A stretch of DNA of 52,993 nucleotides, taken from Tissierellia bacterium. GTDB taxonomy: Bacteria; Bacillota; Clostridia; Tissierellales; Tissierellaceae. The stretch's first letter is position 1; every line of letters starts with the position of its first letter. The DNA is taken from NCBI GenBank assembly GCA_012735245.1, contig JAAYHU010000080.1:1-52993 (forward strand). The letters run 5' to 3'. A program made the translations under genes and the position numbers. The notes under the pieces were generated by a model, which did no database searches, was not told the DNA's origin, and saw nothing but the letters and a program-made list of their open reading frames with translations. This document shows, in pieces, positions 38,963-48,693 of this stretch.

Positions 38963-39184
38963 TTATACCTCCATGGAAAATGTTTCTTCCTTCATGCTTT
39001 CATCATCTTCTAATATGATTTTTATTTCCCCTTCAGCCTTAGTAATTAAGTCCTTACAATGATTGTACAGTTCAACTCCCCTTTTAAATTTTTCAAGGGC
39101 TTCCTTAAGTGTACAATTTTCACTTTCAAGTTCAATTAAGATCTTTTCCAATTCTAATATAGCTTCTTCATAAGCTAAATTCAT
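38963..39184 (-). CDS. xseB: Exodeoxyribonuclease VII small subunit
   Basis: YEEAILELEKILIELESENCTLKEALEKFKRGVELYNHC. Confidence 0.95.
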   Translation of the reverse strand: MNLAYEEAILELEKILIELESENCTLKEALEKFKRGVELYNHCKDLITKAEGEIKIILEDDESMKEETFSMEV

Positions 39185-40397
39185 CTATTTTCTCCCCTTT
39201 TTCAATATTGTCTACTATTGATAAGATCTTCCCATCCTTAAGTATTATGCCAATTTTATCTCCTAAATTAATATTATCTATAGATTTAACTAGATTATCC
39301 CTATTATCTACTATAATACCGTAGCCTCTATCTATGGCCATATTTGGATTAAGAAGTTCTAATTTTCCCTTTAATTCTTGGAGTTCAGCCTTTTTTTCAC
39401 TAAGCTTCTTCTCCATAATATAGTTTAAATCTTTAAAAATGTTATCTATTTCAATCTTCTTATCCTTTAATTGATTTAATGGACTGAACAAGTTTAGCTT
39501 TGTATCAAAATTTTCTAATTCCAACTTATAATCCCTAATTTTTTTATGCATTATATTTTTAAGTTCATCGTATTTGTTTTGTAATTCCTTTAATAGATAT
39601 GTAATATCAGGTACAGCAAGCTCTGCTGCAGCTGAAGGAGTTGGAGCCCTTAGGTCAGCAACAAAATCTGCAATGGTAAAATCAGTTTCATGGCCAACAG
39701 CACTGATGACTGGTGTCTTTAATTTATAAATAGTCCTAGCTAACTTTTCACTATTGAAGGCAAATAGCTCCTCGATGGAGCCCCCTCCCCTTCCAGTAAT
39801 TATCAAATCAATATCATCTCTACTATCTAGATATTCCAATCCTTTACATATTTCTTCAGGAGCATTAATGCCCTGGACTAAGGTTGGATAAATCAATATA
39901 TTACATGGAGGAAATCTTCTTTTTATTATAGTTATAATGTCCCTTATGGCAGCACCAGTTGAAGAAGTAACTACTCCTATTTTTCTTGGCATTGAAGGAA
40001 TCTGTTTTTTGTTTTCCTGGGAGAATAAACCTTCCTTCTCTAACCTGTTTTTTAATTCCTCAAAGGCCTTATATAGTTCACCAATGCCGCTTGCTTTTAT
40101 ATCTTTAACATAGAGCTGATATTCCCCTTCCCTTTCATATACTGATATATAGCCTGTGGCAATTATCTTCATTCCATCTTCAAGTTTAAAGTTTAATCTT
40201 TCATTATCTCCTTTAAACATTACAGCCTTTATCTTTCCCCTATCATCCTTTAAACTAAAGTACATGTGACCACTATAATGGTGTTTGAAGTTTGAAATTT
40301 CTCCTTCCACAGATATATTGGATAAAACCATGTCACTTAGGAGAATCCGCTTTATATAATTATTAACCTCACTTACCTTTAAGGGTTTAAGCTCCAT
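39168..40397 (-). CDS. xseA: Exodeoxyribonuclease VII large subunit
   Basis: LKVSEVNNYIKRILLSD...ISVEGEISNFKHHYSGHMYFSLKDDRGKIKAVMF; GVVTSSTGAAIRDI; ITGRGGGSIEELFAFNSE. Confidence 0.95.
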   Translation of the reverse strand: MELKPLKVSEVNNYIKRILLSDMVLSNISVEGEISNFKHHYSGHMYFSLKDDRGKIKAVMFKGDNERLNFKLEDGMKIIATGYISVYEREGEYQLYVKDIKASGIGELYKAFEELKNRLEKEGLFSQENKKQIPSMPRKIGVVTSSTGAAIRDIITIIKRRFPPCNILIYPTLVQGINAPEEICKGLEYLDSRDDIDLIITGRGGGSIEELFAFNSEKLARTIYKLKTPVISAVGHETDFTIADFVADLRAPTPSAAAELAVPDITYLLKELQNKYDELKNIMHKKIRDYKLELENFDTKLNLFSPLNQLKDKKIEIDNIFKDLNYIMEKKLSEKKAELQELKGKLELLNPNMAIDRGYGIIVDNRDNLVKSIDNINLGDKIGIILKDGKILSIVDNIEKGEKIDEFSL

Positions 40398-40399
40398 AA

Positions 40400-40819
40400 T
40401 TACCTCCACAATTTATCCTTATCGAGGGATCTGACAATACTGCCCAATACACCATTTATGAATTTATAGGAATCTTCATTACTGTATTTTTTGGCTGTTT
40501 CTATGGCTTCATTTATTGAAACCTCAATAGGTATATCTTCCCTATATAGAATTTCATACAGGGCTATTCTTAAAATAGCCAAGTCTATTTTTGCCAACCT
40601 GTTTATCTTCCAGCCTTCAAGAGTGCTTTCAATATGGTTATCAATAGTTTCTATATTGTTCTTAATTTTTGTATAAGCATCTACAATATATTCTTTTTCA
40701 GACTGATCAAAAGAAAAGTTTTCAAAGAAAAGGGATAAAGCTTCCTCCGAATAATCATCATTTATTTCCATTTGATAGATTAATTTCATAGTTCCTTCTC
40801 TTGCTTGTTTTCTTCCCAT
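40400..40819 (-). CDS. nusB: Transcription antitermination factor NusB
   Basis: GRKQAREGTMKLIYQMEIND...LAILRIALYEILYREDIPIEVSINEAIETAKKYSNEDSYKFINGVLG. Confidence 0.95.
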   Translation of the reverse strand: MGRKQAREGTMKLIYQMEINDDYSEEALSLFFENFSFDQSEKEYIVDAYTKIKNNIETIDNHIESTLEGWKINRLAKIDLAILRIALYEILYREDIPIEVSINEAIETAKKYSNEDSYKFINGVLGSIVRSLDKDKLWR

Positions 40820-40854
40820 AATTCCTCCTGCAACATCATAATAGAATATCTAAA

Positions 40855-40879
40855 TTACCCTCTGATCTACAGAGGGTAA
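40855..40879 (-). terminator. Hairpin downstream of asp23-like gene
   Basis: ttaccctctg-atcta-cagagggtaa; weak T-tract. Confidence 0.5.
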
Positions 40880-40884
40880 ATATA

Positions 40885-41295
40885 TTATTTTACTCTAGGC
40901 TCATCTTCAGTATCGGTTTTCTTAGCAATATGAACTCCTTGAATGTTGACATTTACCTCAACAACTTCCAAACCAGTCATTGTCTCTACTGATTTCTTAA
41001 CATTTTCTTGGATTTTCTCTCCTAATTCTTTTATTTTTGTACCATATTCTACGATAATGTACAAATCTATGGCAGCTTGTTTATCTCCAACTTCAACTTT
41101 AACACCCTTGGACAAGTTTTTCATGCCAAGAATATCAGCTATCCCTCCAGTTATACCTCCACTCATTCCAGCAACTCCTTCTACTTCAGTGGCTGCAATA
41201 CCTGCTATAATTGCTACTACATCATCTGATATTCTAACATTTCCGAATTCATTACCTTCATTGTTTAACATCCCGTTCAATATTAACACCTCCAA
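40885..41295 (-). CDS. Asp23/Gls24 family envelope stress protein
   Basis: GNVRISDDVVAIIAGIAATEVEGVAGMSGG...GVKVEVGDKQAAIDLYIIVEYGTKI. Confidence 0.93.
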   Translation of the reverse strand: MEVLILNGMLNNEGNEFGNVRISDDVVAIIAGIAATEVEGVAGMSGGITGGIADILGMKNLSKGVKVEVGDKQAAIDLYIIVEYGTKIKELGEKIQENVKKSVETMTGLEVVEVNVNIQGVHIAKKTDTEDEPRVK

Positions 41296-41351
41296 ACATC
41301 TTCTGTATTTAAAATAATTATATCAGAGCCCATTAGTATTTACAAACATTT

Positions 41352-41978
41352 CTATTGTTTTTTCATTATTTTAATATCCTTTGTATCGAAATCAGTCTCT
41401 GATTTAACTATCTCAAGTATTTTAACCATATCCTGCTCATTTAACTCAGGGGCAGATACTACTACCTTTATATCCTTATTAGTCAAAAATACAATTGCAT
41501 CATCATATCCTTTACTTTTTATCAAACCTTCAATTTGAAGTTCTATCTCTGAGTTATTGCCTAATTTAATTATTTCTCTTTGTGCATCTGCTCTAACGGC
41601 TTCAGAGGTATTTTCATTATTGATAATTTCTTGCAGCCTATCTACTAAGGTTGCCCTTAGCTTATCTCTGGATAATCTATATTCTACAAAATAGTTTTTA
41701 GTATCCTTAAGGGCATCAGAATACATGGTTTCCAAGACTTCACTTTCTTCATCTATAGCTGTTTCTATTATATCTACATGGTCTGTTGGATCTAAAACTA
41801 ATTGATCTTCCGTATCCCTTAACTCTAAATTCCTTGCCATTTCCTCAAGCTCATGGTTTTGATAATCTCTAGAGGATTTAATTTGTGCCTGTTGAGTAAA
41901 ATGGTGATTAAGGTATCCTGTAAAAACCAATAGTAAAACTAATAAACCGATAAACACAGGTCTTTTGATTTTAAACAT
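41352..41978 (-). CDS. spoIIIAH: Stage III sporulation protein AH
   Basis: TM + SpoIIIAH/YscJ-like domain (AVRADAQREIIKLGNNSEIELQIEGLIKSKGYDDAIVFLTNKDIKVVVSAPELNEQDMVKI). Confidence 0.93.
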   Translation of the reverse strand: MFKIKRPVFIGLLVLLLVFTGYLNHHFTQQAQIKSSRDYQNHELEEMARNLELRDTEDQLVLDPTDHVDIIETAIDEESEVLETMYSDALKDTKNYFVEYRLSRDKLRATLVDRLQEIINNENTSEAVRADAQREIIKLGNNSEIELQIEGLIKSKGYDDAIVFLTNKDIKVVVSAPELNEQDMVKILEIVKSETDFDTKDIKIMKKQ

Positions 41979-41990
41979 ATTTATTCCCCC

Positions 41991-42572
41991 TTACTTACTT
42001 GAATATACTTGAACTTTATTTCCCGTTATCCCCAGTACAGTTTTTACAGCTTCGTAAAGCTTTTCTTTAACCTCCGGGTCATCTGCGCCTTCTGCTATTA
42101 CTATAACACCCAGTACCTTAGGCTTGATCTCCTTTACTACTAAAAGGGAGCCATCACTTCCCCTTGTAACTACCTGCATAGTCAAATCTTCTCTTTGGAC
42201 CTGCCTTGTACCTCCTTCTCCATCATTTTCTACTATATTTTCCGTTGATTTAGTAGTATTTGTTGCCGTGATTTTTTCAACACTATTTTCTAAGGTTACC
42301 ATTACATTTACTTTGCCCACTCCTTCTAACTTGCTAAGAATATTCGCCAACTTCTTTTCTAAATAAGCACTATAATCCATTTCCTCCTCATAGGAAACTT
42401 GTGATTTAAATTCATTTTCTGTATTTGGGGCCTCCTTTTTTGAGTCAAGAATATAATTAGCTACAATTAAAAATATGATTGATATTCCTAATATTATGAA
42501 TAAATTGTTAATAAACTTTTTATTATTTATACTCTCTAGATGCTTCTTTATTTTATCAAATAAATCATTCAT
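41991..42572 (-). CDS. spoIIIAG: Stage III sporulation protein AG
   Basis: YLEKKLANILSKLEGVGKVNVMVTLENS...VKEIKPKVLGVIVIAEGADDPEVKEKLYEAVKTVLGITGNKVQVY. Confidence 0.95.
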   Translation of the reverse strand: MNDLFDKIKKHLESINNKKFINNLFIILGISIIFLIVANYILDSKKEAPNTENEFKSQVSYEEEMDYSAYLEKKLANILSKLEGVGKVNVMVTLENSVEKITATNTTKSTENIVENDGEGGTRQVQREDLTMQVVTRGSDGSLLVVKEIKPKVLGVIVIAEGADDPEVKEKLYEAVKTVLGITGNKVQVYSSK

Positions 42573-43191
42573 TTATTTCACCTATCCCCTTTTTATAGAT
42601 TTTTATGTTTATTCTATTCTTTTCAATTCCGTACTTGTCACTAATTAAGGCCTTTATACTTTCATCATTATTGTATTCAGTAAAGTCCTTTTCTAAATTA
42701 CGATTTATTTCAATCGGCTCTATCTTTTCAATAGATATCCTTCCTTGACTATTATTTCGGGTCTTCTCTCTAATGTATAGGACCAGATAGTCTATCTGAC
42801 CATAATTATCCTCATCTTTTAATATAGAAATATCTCCGTCAACTAATTCATATTCCGTTTCATTTTCTATTAGGCTTTGTAAATCTTCCACTATTTTTTT
42901 TAGATAGATTTTCTCAATTTGCCTTTCTTGATTATGATAAATTTCTTCAAGTTCCCAACTGTTAAAAGTCTCTGGCTTAGCATAGTTAAATACAACCTTG
43001 TCTAAGCTAAAATCAAACCTAAATAATTTGGCAAAGGGATTGATTATAGTAAAGATAATTAGTAGGCCTATTACTAGCCTTATATATTTTTTTAGATTTC
43101 CCTTTGGCATTATTAGTTCTGCAATTGAAATCAATATGAAAAGTACAACTATATCCCTTAGCCATGAATTGATAAAAGAAACTACACCCAT
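42565..43191 (-). CDS. spoIIIAF: Stage III sporulation protein AF
   Basis: SWLRDIVVLFILISIAELIMPKGNLKKYIRLVIGLLIIFTIINPFAKLF. Confidence 0.93.
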   Translation of the reverse strand: MGVVSFINSWLRDIVVLFILISIAELIMPKGNLKKYIRLVIGLLIIFTIINPFAKLFRFDFSLDKVVFNYAKPETFNSWELEEIYHNQERQIEKIYLKKIVEDLQSLIENETEYELVDGDISILKDEDNYGQIDYLVLYIREKTRNNSQGRISIEKIEPIEINRNLEKDFTEYNNDESIKALISDKYGIEKNRINIKIYKKGIGEINE

Positions 43192-43199
43192 ATGACCAC

Positions 43200-44366
43200 C
43201 TACCTTAGCATTAGTAGATTATTTCCTGCTTCTACAATTATGGTTATGGTAATGAAGAACATAGTTCCAGCAGAAATTAGGCTAATTAAGACAAGTGAAA
43301 GGGATTTTCCAACCTGGTTAAAAAACTCTACTAAATTGCTGGATGCAATAGGTTGTATTACTACCGATATCAGTTTGTAAACAGCAAGCAAGGCTAAGAC
43401 TTTAATAATTGGAACCATACAAATTAGTAGTAATATAATTAGTCCAATAAAACCTATACCATTTTTTAATATGGCTGAATATCCAACTACTGCTTCTACT
43501 GCATCAGACAAAAATCCACCTACTATGGGGATAAACTTGTCTACTGCAAATTTAGCAGTCCTTATGGTTAAACCATCTATTTTAGTTCCTAAACCATAAA
43601 TAGTTATTATTCCTATGAATAAGGTTAGGGCTGCAGAAATTGTAACAGCAATTGCCTGCCTGCCCAATTCCGATAATTTACTAAATTCCAATCTATTAGA
43701 TATGTTTGAAATAATGCTGATTATAAAGGAGAAAAATATTAAAGGTAAAATTATATTCTTTATCAATATGCCTATAAAATTAACTATTACTAATATCATT
43801 GGATGAAAAAGAATCCTTGTATTTGGTCCAGATGCTGCAGTTAACAAGGTAAGTAAAACAGGTAATATGGCTTGCATAAAACCTACCATCTTATCTACCG
43901 CTGCCCTAGCCAAGTCCATAACTTGGTTAAAACTTGTAATGACTAAAATGCCTATTAAACAATAAGATATATAATTTGCCAATTCTGCAACTGATGAATT
44001 TTCAAAAGTTGATTGAAGGTTTGTAAGTATAGAAGAAATCATGGTGATTACTAGTATTTTCCCCAATAGATTAAAAGATAGCTTTAACTCTTTTAGAAAC
44101 ATAGCCCCGAGATTTTTACCTATGTCTTTTAACCTAATGGGGATTTTTCCCATTACTAAATCTTTAAGAAAATCCTTAATGTTGAGTCTAGGCAAATCTT
44201 CATTTTCTGTAATAGCATCCTGTAAAAACATTTCTAAGTCTCCTAAATCTAAGAAATCCAATTGCTCATCTATTATAACCAGTTCTCCATCTTCTCCGTA
44301 GACTGTTTGTCCCATTAATAATAAGTAGATGATTAATCCGATCCAAAATTTCTTCATAGGTTTCAC
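43200..44366 (-). CDS. spoIIIAE: Stage III sporulation protein AE
   Basis: Signal peptide, multi-TM; operon position; MQAILPVLLTLLTAASGPNTRILFHPMI. Confidence 0.95.
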   Translation of the reverse strand: MKPMKKFWIGLIIYLLLMGQTVYGEDGELVIIDEQLDFLDLGDLEMFLQDAITENEDLPRLNIKDFLKDLVMGKIPIRLKDIGKNLGAMFLKELKLSFNLLGKILVITMISSILTNLQSTFENSSVAELANYISYCLIGILVITSFNQVMDLARAAVDKMVGFMQAILPVLLTLLTAASGPNTRILFHPMILVIVNFIGILIKNIILPLIFFSFIISIISNISNRLEFSKLSELGRQAIAVTISAALTLFIGIITIYGLGTKIDGLTIRTAKFAVDKFIPIVGGFLSDAVEAVVGYSAILKNGIGFIGLIILLLICMVPIIKVLALLAVYKLISVVIQPIASSNLVEFFNQVGKSLSLVLISLISAGTMFFITITIIVEAGNNLLMLR

Positions 44367-44368
44367 CT

Positions 44369-44755
44369 TTAAGAAAGTATTTTTAATATTAGTTCCATTA
44401 AGGCCAATAGTATAGGTATGGCTAGGACCATAATCAATACTTTTCCTCCCAGCTCTATCTTCATAGCTATACTTTCCTGCCCTGCATCTCTAGAAATTTG
44501 AGCCCCAAATTCCACTATATAGGCCATGCCTATAATCTTTAATATTGTAGAAAAGTAGGCAAATTCTATATTTACCCTCCTGGCCAATGTACTTAATGTC
44601 TCAATAACATAGGATAGTTCTCCTAAGATCATTGTAAAGATTGCAAAGCCAGTCAACAAACTAATGAACATGGGAAATTCTGGCCTGATTTCCTTTAGTA
44701 AAACTATAATAACCGTTGCCACAATTCCAAGACTAACTATCTTAATAATTTCCAT
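44369..44755 (-). CDS. spoIIIAD: Stage III sporulation protein AD
   Basis: EIIKIVSLGIVATVIIVLLKEIRPEFPMFISLLTG...ILKIIGMAYIVEFGAQISRDAGQESIAMKIELGGKVLI. Confidence 0.95.
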   Translation of the reverse strand: MEIIKIVSLGIVATVIIVLLKEIRPEFPMFISLLTGFAIFTMILGELSYVIETLSTLARRVNIEFAYFSTILKIIGMAYIVEFGAQISRDAGQESIAMKIELGGKVLIMVLAIPILLALMELILKILS

Positions 44756-44770
44756 TTGAAACTCCCCTTA

Positions 44771-44965
44771 CTATAACCTAAACATTACTTTTAGATTATC
44801 GAAAAGCCTACTTATCAAGCTTATTACCATGCCAAATGCTACAACTAAGCCAACTATTGTGACTATAAAAGCGTATTCTTCTTTTCCAAATTTACTTAGT
44901 AAGGAATGAATAATTCCCACTAAGATTCCAAGGCCTGTAATTTTTAGAATTAAATCTATTTCCAT
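44771..44965 (-). CDS. spoIIIAC: Stage III sporulation protein AC
   Basis: 64 aa, two TM; LILKITGLGILVGIIHSLLSKFGKEEYAFIVTIVGLVV. Confidence 0.94.
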   Translation of the reverse strand: MEIDLILKITGLGILVGIIHSLLSKFGKEEYAFIVTIVGLVVAFGMVISLISRLFDNLKVMFRL

Positions 44966-44975
44966 GGTAATCCTC

Positions 44976-45500
44976 CTATATTAGTAAAATTATTATTCCT
45001 ATTCCAGTTATTACTCCTAAGTTTCTATACAGTTTTTCATTTTGATTTTTTTCCACCTTTGCCTCTTCAATCTGTGCTCCTATTTGCTTTAAGACCAGTT
45101 TAAAGATTTTGCTCTGATCATCCCTATCAGATGACCCTAAGACCCTGCCTAAGGATAGTACTATTTCCACATCTTCTTTTTTGAAATATAGGCTTTTATA
45201 TAGTTCTCCTGCTATTTCAAGAAAGCTATCGTATACAAAACTTCTTTTATTTGCTACTAGATCCCTTTTTATTTCTTCAAATATATAGGATACTCTAGGC
45301 TTCCCCTTCTTATATACATTGGACAGGGCTTCTGGCAAGGGTGTTGCTCCATAGACTATTTCAGTTTCTAGGATCTTAATACATTGCTCTAAGGCAACTA
45401 AGTTTTCAAATCTTAGGGCATATTTTTGCCCATAATAATGGCCTAAAATAGTACATATGCTAAATATAGATATTATTGATAAAAGTTTAAGGAAAAACAT
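44976..45500 (-). CDS. spoIIIAB: Stage III sporulation protein AB
   Basis: SpoIIAB/GspF-like; LVALEQCIKILETEIVYGATPLPEALSNVYKK; LGRVLGSSDRDDQSKIFKLVLKQIGAQIEEA. Confidence 0.94.
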   Translation of the reverse strand: MFFLKLLSIISIFSICTILGHYYGQKYALRFENLVALEQCIKILETEIVYGATPLPEALSNVYKKGKPRVSYIFEEIKRDLVANKRSFVYDSFLEIAGELYKSLYFKKEDVEIVLSLGRVLGSSDRDDQSKIFKLVLKQIGAQIEEAKVEKNQNEKLYRNLGVITGIGIIILLI

Positions 45501-45501
45501 T

Positions 45502-46482
45502 TCATGCCCCCCTTACAAAACTGATAGGATTGCCATTCCTATCTGCCAACTCTTTAACCGTTCCTACTCCCTTGGACCTATCTAAGACTATATATCTTTC
45601 AAATATTCTTTCTTCAAAGATTTCCCTCATACTTTGCTTTTCTTTTATTTCCTGGATACTACTGCCGTGGATAGTTGCTATAAGTTTAATTCCTGCTCTT
45701 AGGGCTTCATGAATTGCTTCAACATCCCTTTTCCCCCCAATTTCATCTACTGCAATAATATCTGGTGATAAAGACCTTATGGCCATGATTATTCCATCTG
45801 ATTTTAAACATCCATCCAGTACGTCCGTCCTTATTCCTACATCCTTTTGGGGTACTCCATTATACATGCCAGCTAGTTCCGACCTTTCGTCTACAATGCT
45901 TACTTTAAAACCCTCATAGTAGTTAGCCCAGCCATTGCTTAAATTCCTAATTATATCTCGAAGTAAAGTCGTCTTCCCACACTGAGGAGGCGAAATGATT
46001 AATGTATTATAGAAACCCTTTCTGCCTTTAATCAAATACGGCATTAAAAAGTCTGATATGCCTATTTTTTCTCTAGCAATCCTAATATTTAAAGATGAAA
46101 TGTTTTTAATATTTTCTATGCCCCTTAGACCATAGACCACTTTTCCACCAATGCCAATCCTATGGCCTCCAGTAACTGTGATATATCCATTTTTGATTTC
46201 TTCTAAATAGGCGTAGGCAGAGTAATTGCTAATCAATTGGAAGGTTGATTCTATATGGTTTCCCTCTACTATCATGGCCTTGGATATATCCTTACTGACT
46301 TCACCTTTTTTTGATACGAAATAATCCTTTCCATCATAATAAATCATAAGTGGTCTATCCTTCTTCAATCTTATTTCTTCTACCTTCCCCTTTAAATGTA
46401 GGGGAACTTTTCTAAGTGCTTCTTTCAATTCTTCATTTAAATTTCCAACTAAGGAATCGTATATTTTAACTTCCTTCATCAC
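45502..46482 (-). CDS. spoIIIAA: Stage III sporulation protein AA (ATPase)
   Basis: NTLIISPPQCGKTTLLRDIIRNLS, VSIVDERSELAG, DIIAVDEIGGKRDVEAIHEALRAGIKLIATIHG. Confidence 0.95.
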   Translation of the reverse strand: MMKEVKIYDSLVGNLNEELKEALRKVPLHLKGKVEEIRLKKDRPLMIYYDGKDYFVSKKGEVSKDISKAMIVEGNHIESTFQLISNYSAYAYLEEIKNGYITVTGGHRIGIGGKVVYGLRGIENIKNISSLNIRIAREKIGISDFLMPYLIKGRKGFYNTLIISPPQCGKTTLLRDIIRNLSNGWANYYEGFKVSIVDERSELAGMYNGVPQKDVGIRTDVLDGCLKSDGIIMAIRSLSPDIIAVDEIGGKRDVEAIHEALRAGIKLIATIHGSSIQEIKEKQSMREIFEERIFERYIVLDRSKGVGTVKELADRNGNPISFVRGA

Positions 46483-46644
46483 AACATGTCCCTCCCTTGT
46501 AATAATTCTATGATTAAGCAGCCTATATATTCCAAAAAATAAAAAAAGCTTCTATAAATTTAAATAAAAAAATCATTTAAAAGCCATTCATATAAATTTT
46601 TGATTATAAGAATTCGGGCTAAAACTTTTTTTGGCAATAAAAAA

Positions 46645-46677
46645 AGGGATTCTAAAGTTTTAAACTTTAGAATCCCT
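46645..46677 (-). terminator. Intrinsic terminator downstream of acidic CD1247-like gene
   Basis: agggattctaaagttt-t-aaactttagaatccct, perfect 16-bp stem followed by TTTTTTT on minus strand. Confidence 0.88.
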
Positions 46678-46683
46678 CTATTG

Positions 46684-47064
46684 TTACTCATCTACCTTTT
46701 CTGCTTCCTCTGTCTCTACCAATTCATCATGGCAGTCACAGCAACATTCTTCATCATCACAATAATCATCGAAATCATCAAAGTCAAAATCATCGTCATA
46801 GTCATAATAGTCTTCAAAGTCATCATCATAGTCATCATCAGAATCATAAATTTCATCTTCTACATCAGCTAAGTCTTCATCGATAAAGTTTACGTACTCT
46901 TCTAATTCCATTTGATTTTCAATGGTTTCCTCTAAAACATCAGCAAAATCTTCTAAGACTTCCACTATCTCTAATAGCAACTTTCCTTCCTTTGATGTTC
47001 CATCAATACCAAGACCATCAGCTAAACCCTTTAAATAGGAAACTCTTTGCATTAAAAAATCCAT
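46684..47064 (-). CDS. CD1247 N-terminal-domain-like protein with polyacidic Asp/Tyr region and C-terminal Cys cluster
   Basis: MQRVSYLKGLADGLGIDGTSKEGKLLLEIVEVLEDFADVLEE N-domain; DSDDDYDDDFEDYYDYDDDFDFDDFDDYCDDEECCCDCHDE. Confidence 0.7.
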   Translation of the reverse strand: MDFLMQRVSYLKGLADGLGIDGTSKEGKLLLEIVEVLEDFADVLEETIENQMELEEYVNFIDEDLADVEDEIYDSDDDYDDDFEDYYDYDDDFDFDDFDDYCDDEECCCDCHDELVETEEAEKVDE

Positions 47065-47102
47065 AATTTTCCCTCCTAAATAATATTTTTAATGATTATA
47101 AC

Positions 47103-47660
47103 CTATTTTCTTGATAAATACTCACCAGTTCTTGTATCTATCTTAATTATGTCACCAACATTAACAAATAAAGGTACATTTATGGTTGCTCCTGTTTCTA
47201 CAGTAGCAGGCTTTGTTGCTCCTGCAGCAGTATCACCCTTAACTCCAGGTTCAGTCTGTATAACCTCTAATTCAACGAAGTTTGGTGGTAGCACTTCAAA
47301 GGGCTTACCTTTGTAGAATCTTACTGTAGCATTGTCGTTTTCCTTTAGGTAAACCATGGCTTCTTCTACAGCTTCCCTATCTAAAGGTAGCTGCTCATAG
47401 GTCTCAGTATCCATAAAATAATAAAGCTGGCCATCATTATATAAGTATTGCATTTCCTTAGTCTCAATATGAGCCTTGGGAAATCTATCTGTAGGGCTGA
47501 AAGTAACATCTTTGGTCACGCCAGACATTACAGATCTGATCTTTGCCCTCACAAATGCAGCCCCTTTTCCAGGTTTTACGTGTTGAAAATCTACTACTTG
47601 GTATACATCTCCATCCATTTCAAAAGTTATTCCTTTTCTAAAATCACCTGCTGAAATCAT
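47103..47660 (-). CDS. efp: Translation elongation factor P
   Basis: [47 protein letters not shown]. Confidence 0.97.
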   Translation of the reverse strand: MISAGDFRKGITFEMDGDVYQVVDFQHVKPGKGAAFVRAKIRSVMSGVTKDVTFSPTDRFPKAHIETKEMQYLYNDGQLYYFMDTETYEQLPLDREAVEEAMVYLKENDNATVRFYKGKPFEVLPPNFVELEVIQTEPGVKGDTAAGATKPATVETGATINVPLFVNVGDIIKIDTRTGEYLSRK

Positions 47661-47678
47661 CTTTTAACCTCCTAAATT

Positions 47679-48113
47679 CTACTTATTCAGTAATTTAATA
47701 GCCTCCATAGCTACTAAATAGCCATATACACCTAATCCTGTAATCTGGCCACTACATACAGGTGCAATAACGGATTTAGACCTAAAATCTTCCCTTCCAT
47801 AAATATTAGATAAGTGCACTTCTATTACTGGAATATGAAGGACTTCTATTGCATCCCTGATAGCTATGCTGTAATGGCTAAAAGCAGCAGGATTGATGAT
47901 TATGCCATCATATTCTAAATCTATAGAGGCTTGAATTTTTTCAACTATTGAACCTTCAAAATTTGATTGAAAGATTTCTACTTCAATATCTAGGTCTTTT
48001 GCCTTAGCTTCAATAAGCTTATTTATTTCCTCTAAAGATTTTCCACCATAAAGGGAGGAGTTTCTTTTTTCTAAAATATTAAGGTTAGGTCCATGAATAA
48101 CTAGTATTTTCAT
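47679..48113 (-). CDS. aroQ: Type II 3-dehydroquinate dehydratase
   Basis: ILVIHGPNLNILEKRNSSLYG, QSNFEGSIVEKIQ, INPAAFSHYSIAIRDAI, EVHLSNIYGREDFR. Confidence 0.97.
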   Translation of the reverse strand: MKILVIHGPNLNILEKRNSSLYGGKSLEEINKLIEAKAKDLDIEVEIFQSNFEGSIVEKIQASIDLEYDGIIINPAAFSHYSIAIRDAIEVLHIPVIEVHLSNIYGREDFRSKSVIAPVCSGQITGLGVYGYLVAMEAIKLLNK

Positions 48114-48162
48114 AGTTTCTCCTCTTCTTTCCACCTTATTATATCAGTATACATTATTTACC

Positions 48163-48693
48163 TCAAGAGTTAATTTTGTCACATAATTGCAAAATCTCAT
48201 AGATTATATTATCAATAGATCTATTATTGACATGGACAATATAATCTGCTGCAAAATGATACAATTCCTTTCTAGTCTCATACATATTTTCAACTTCTTT
48301 ATAGATGTCATTCCCTTTATGAAGTAGTGGCCTAACAACCTTAGATTTTTTCAAGTTTTTTACAATATTCTCAATAGAGGATTCTAACAAAATCAATACT
48401 CCCTTTTTCTTTAGTTTGATAAGGTTTTTCTCCCTTAATATTATTCCACCACCAGTAGATATAATTAAATCTTCTTTTTTACTAATTTCATCTACTATTT
48501 TTGTTTCAATATTTCTAAAATATTCTTCTCCATATCTCTCAAAAATTTCTTCTATGTCCATACCTAATCTTTTTTTAATTAAAATATCCGTATCTATAAA
48601 TTCCCTATTAAGTTTTTTAGAAAGCTCCTTGCCAATAGTAGTCTTTCCAGTACCACTCATGCCGATTAAAACTATATTTTTCAAATCTATCAC
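48163..48693 (-). CDS. aroK: Shikimate kinase
   Basis: IVLIGMSGTGKTTIGKELSKKLNREFIDTDILI, EEYFRNIETKIV, ISTGGGIIL. Confidence 0.95.
   Translation of the reverse strand: MIDLKNIVLIGMSGTGKTTIGKELSKKLNREFIDTDILIKKRLGMDIEEIFERYGEEYFRNIETKIVDEISKKEDLIISTGGGIILREKNLIKLKKKGVLILLESSIENIVKNLKKSKVVRPLLHKGNDIYKEVENMYETRKELYHFAADYIVHVNNRSIDNIIYEILQLCDKINS

Noticed and set aside
40943-41317. 124-aa plus-strand ORF
   Set aside because: Antisense to the Asp23/Gls24 gene with no supporting motif
46753-46860. Possible tandem DNA repeat (tcatcatagtcatcatc)
   Set aside because: Imperfect and fully explained by GAT/GAC/TAT codon usage in the acidic tract; not a CRISPR or VNTR on this evidence
46600-46872. Hydrophobic 90-aa plus-strand ORF rich in I/V
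   Set aside because: It is the reverse complement of the Asp/Glu-rich CD1247-like tract (GAT/GAC read as ATC/GTC), so the 'membrane protein' is an artefact
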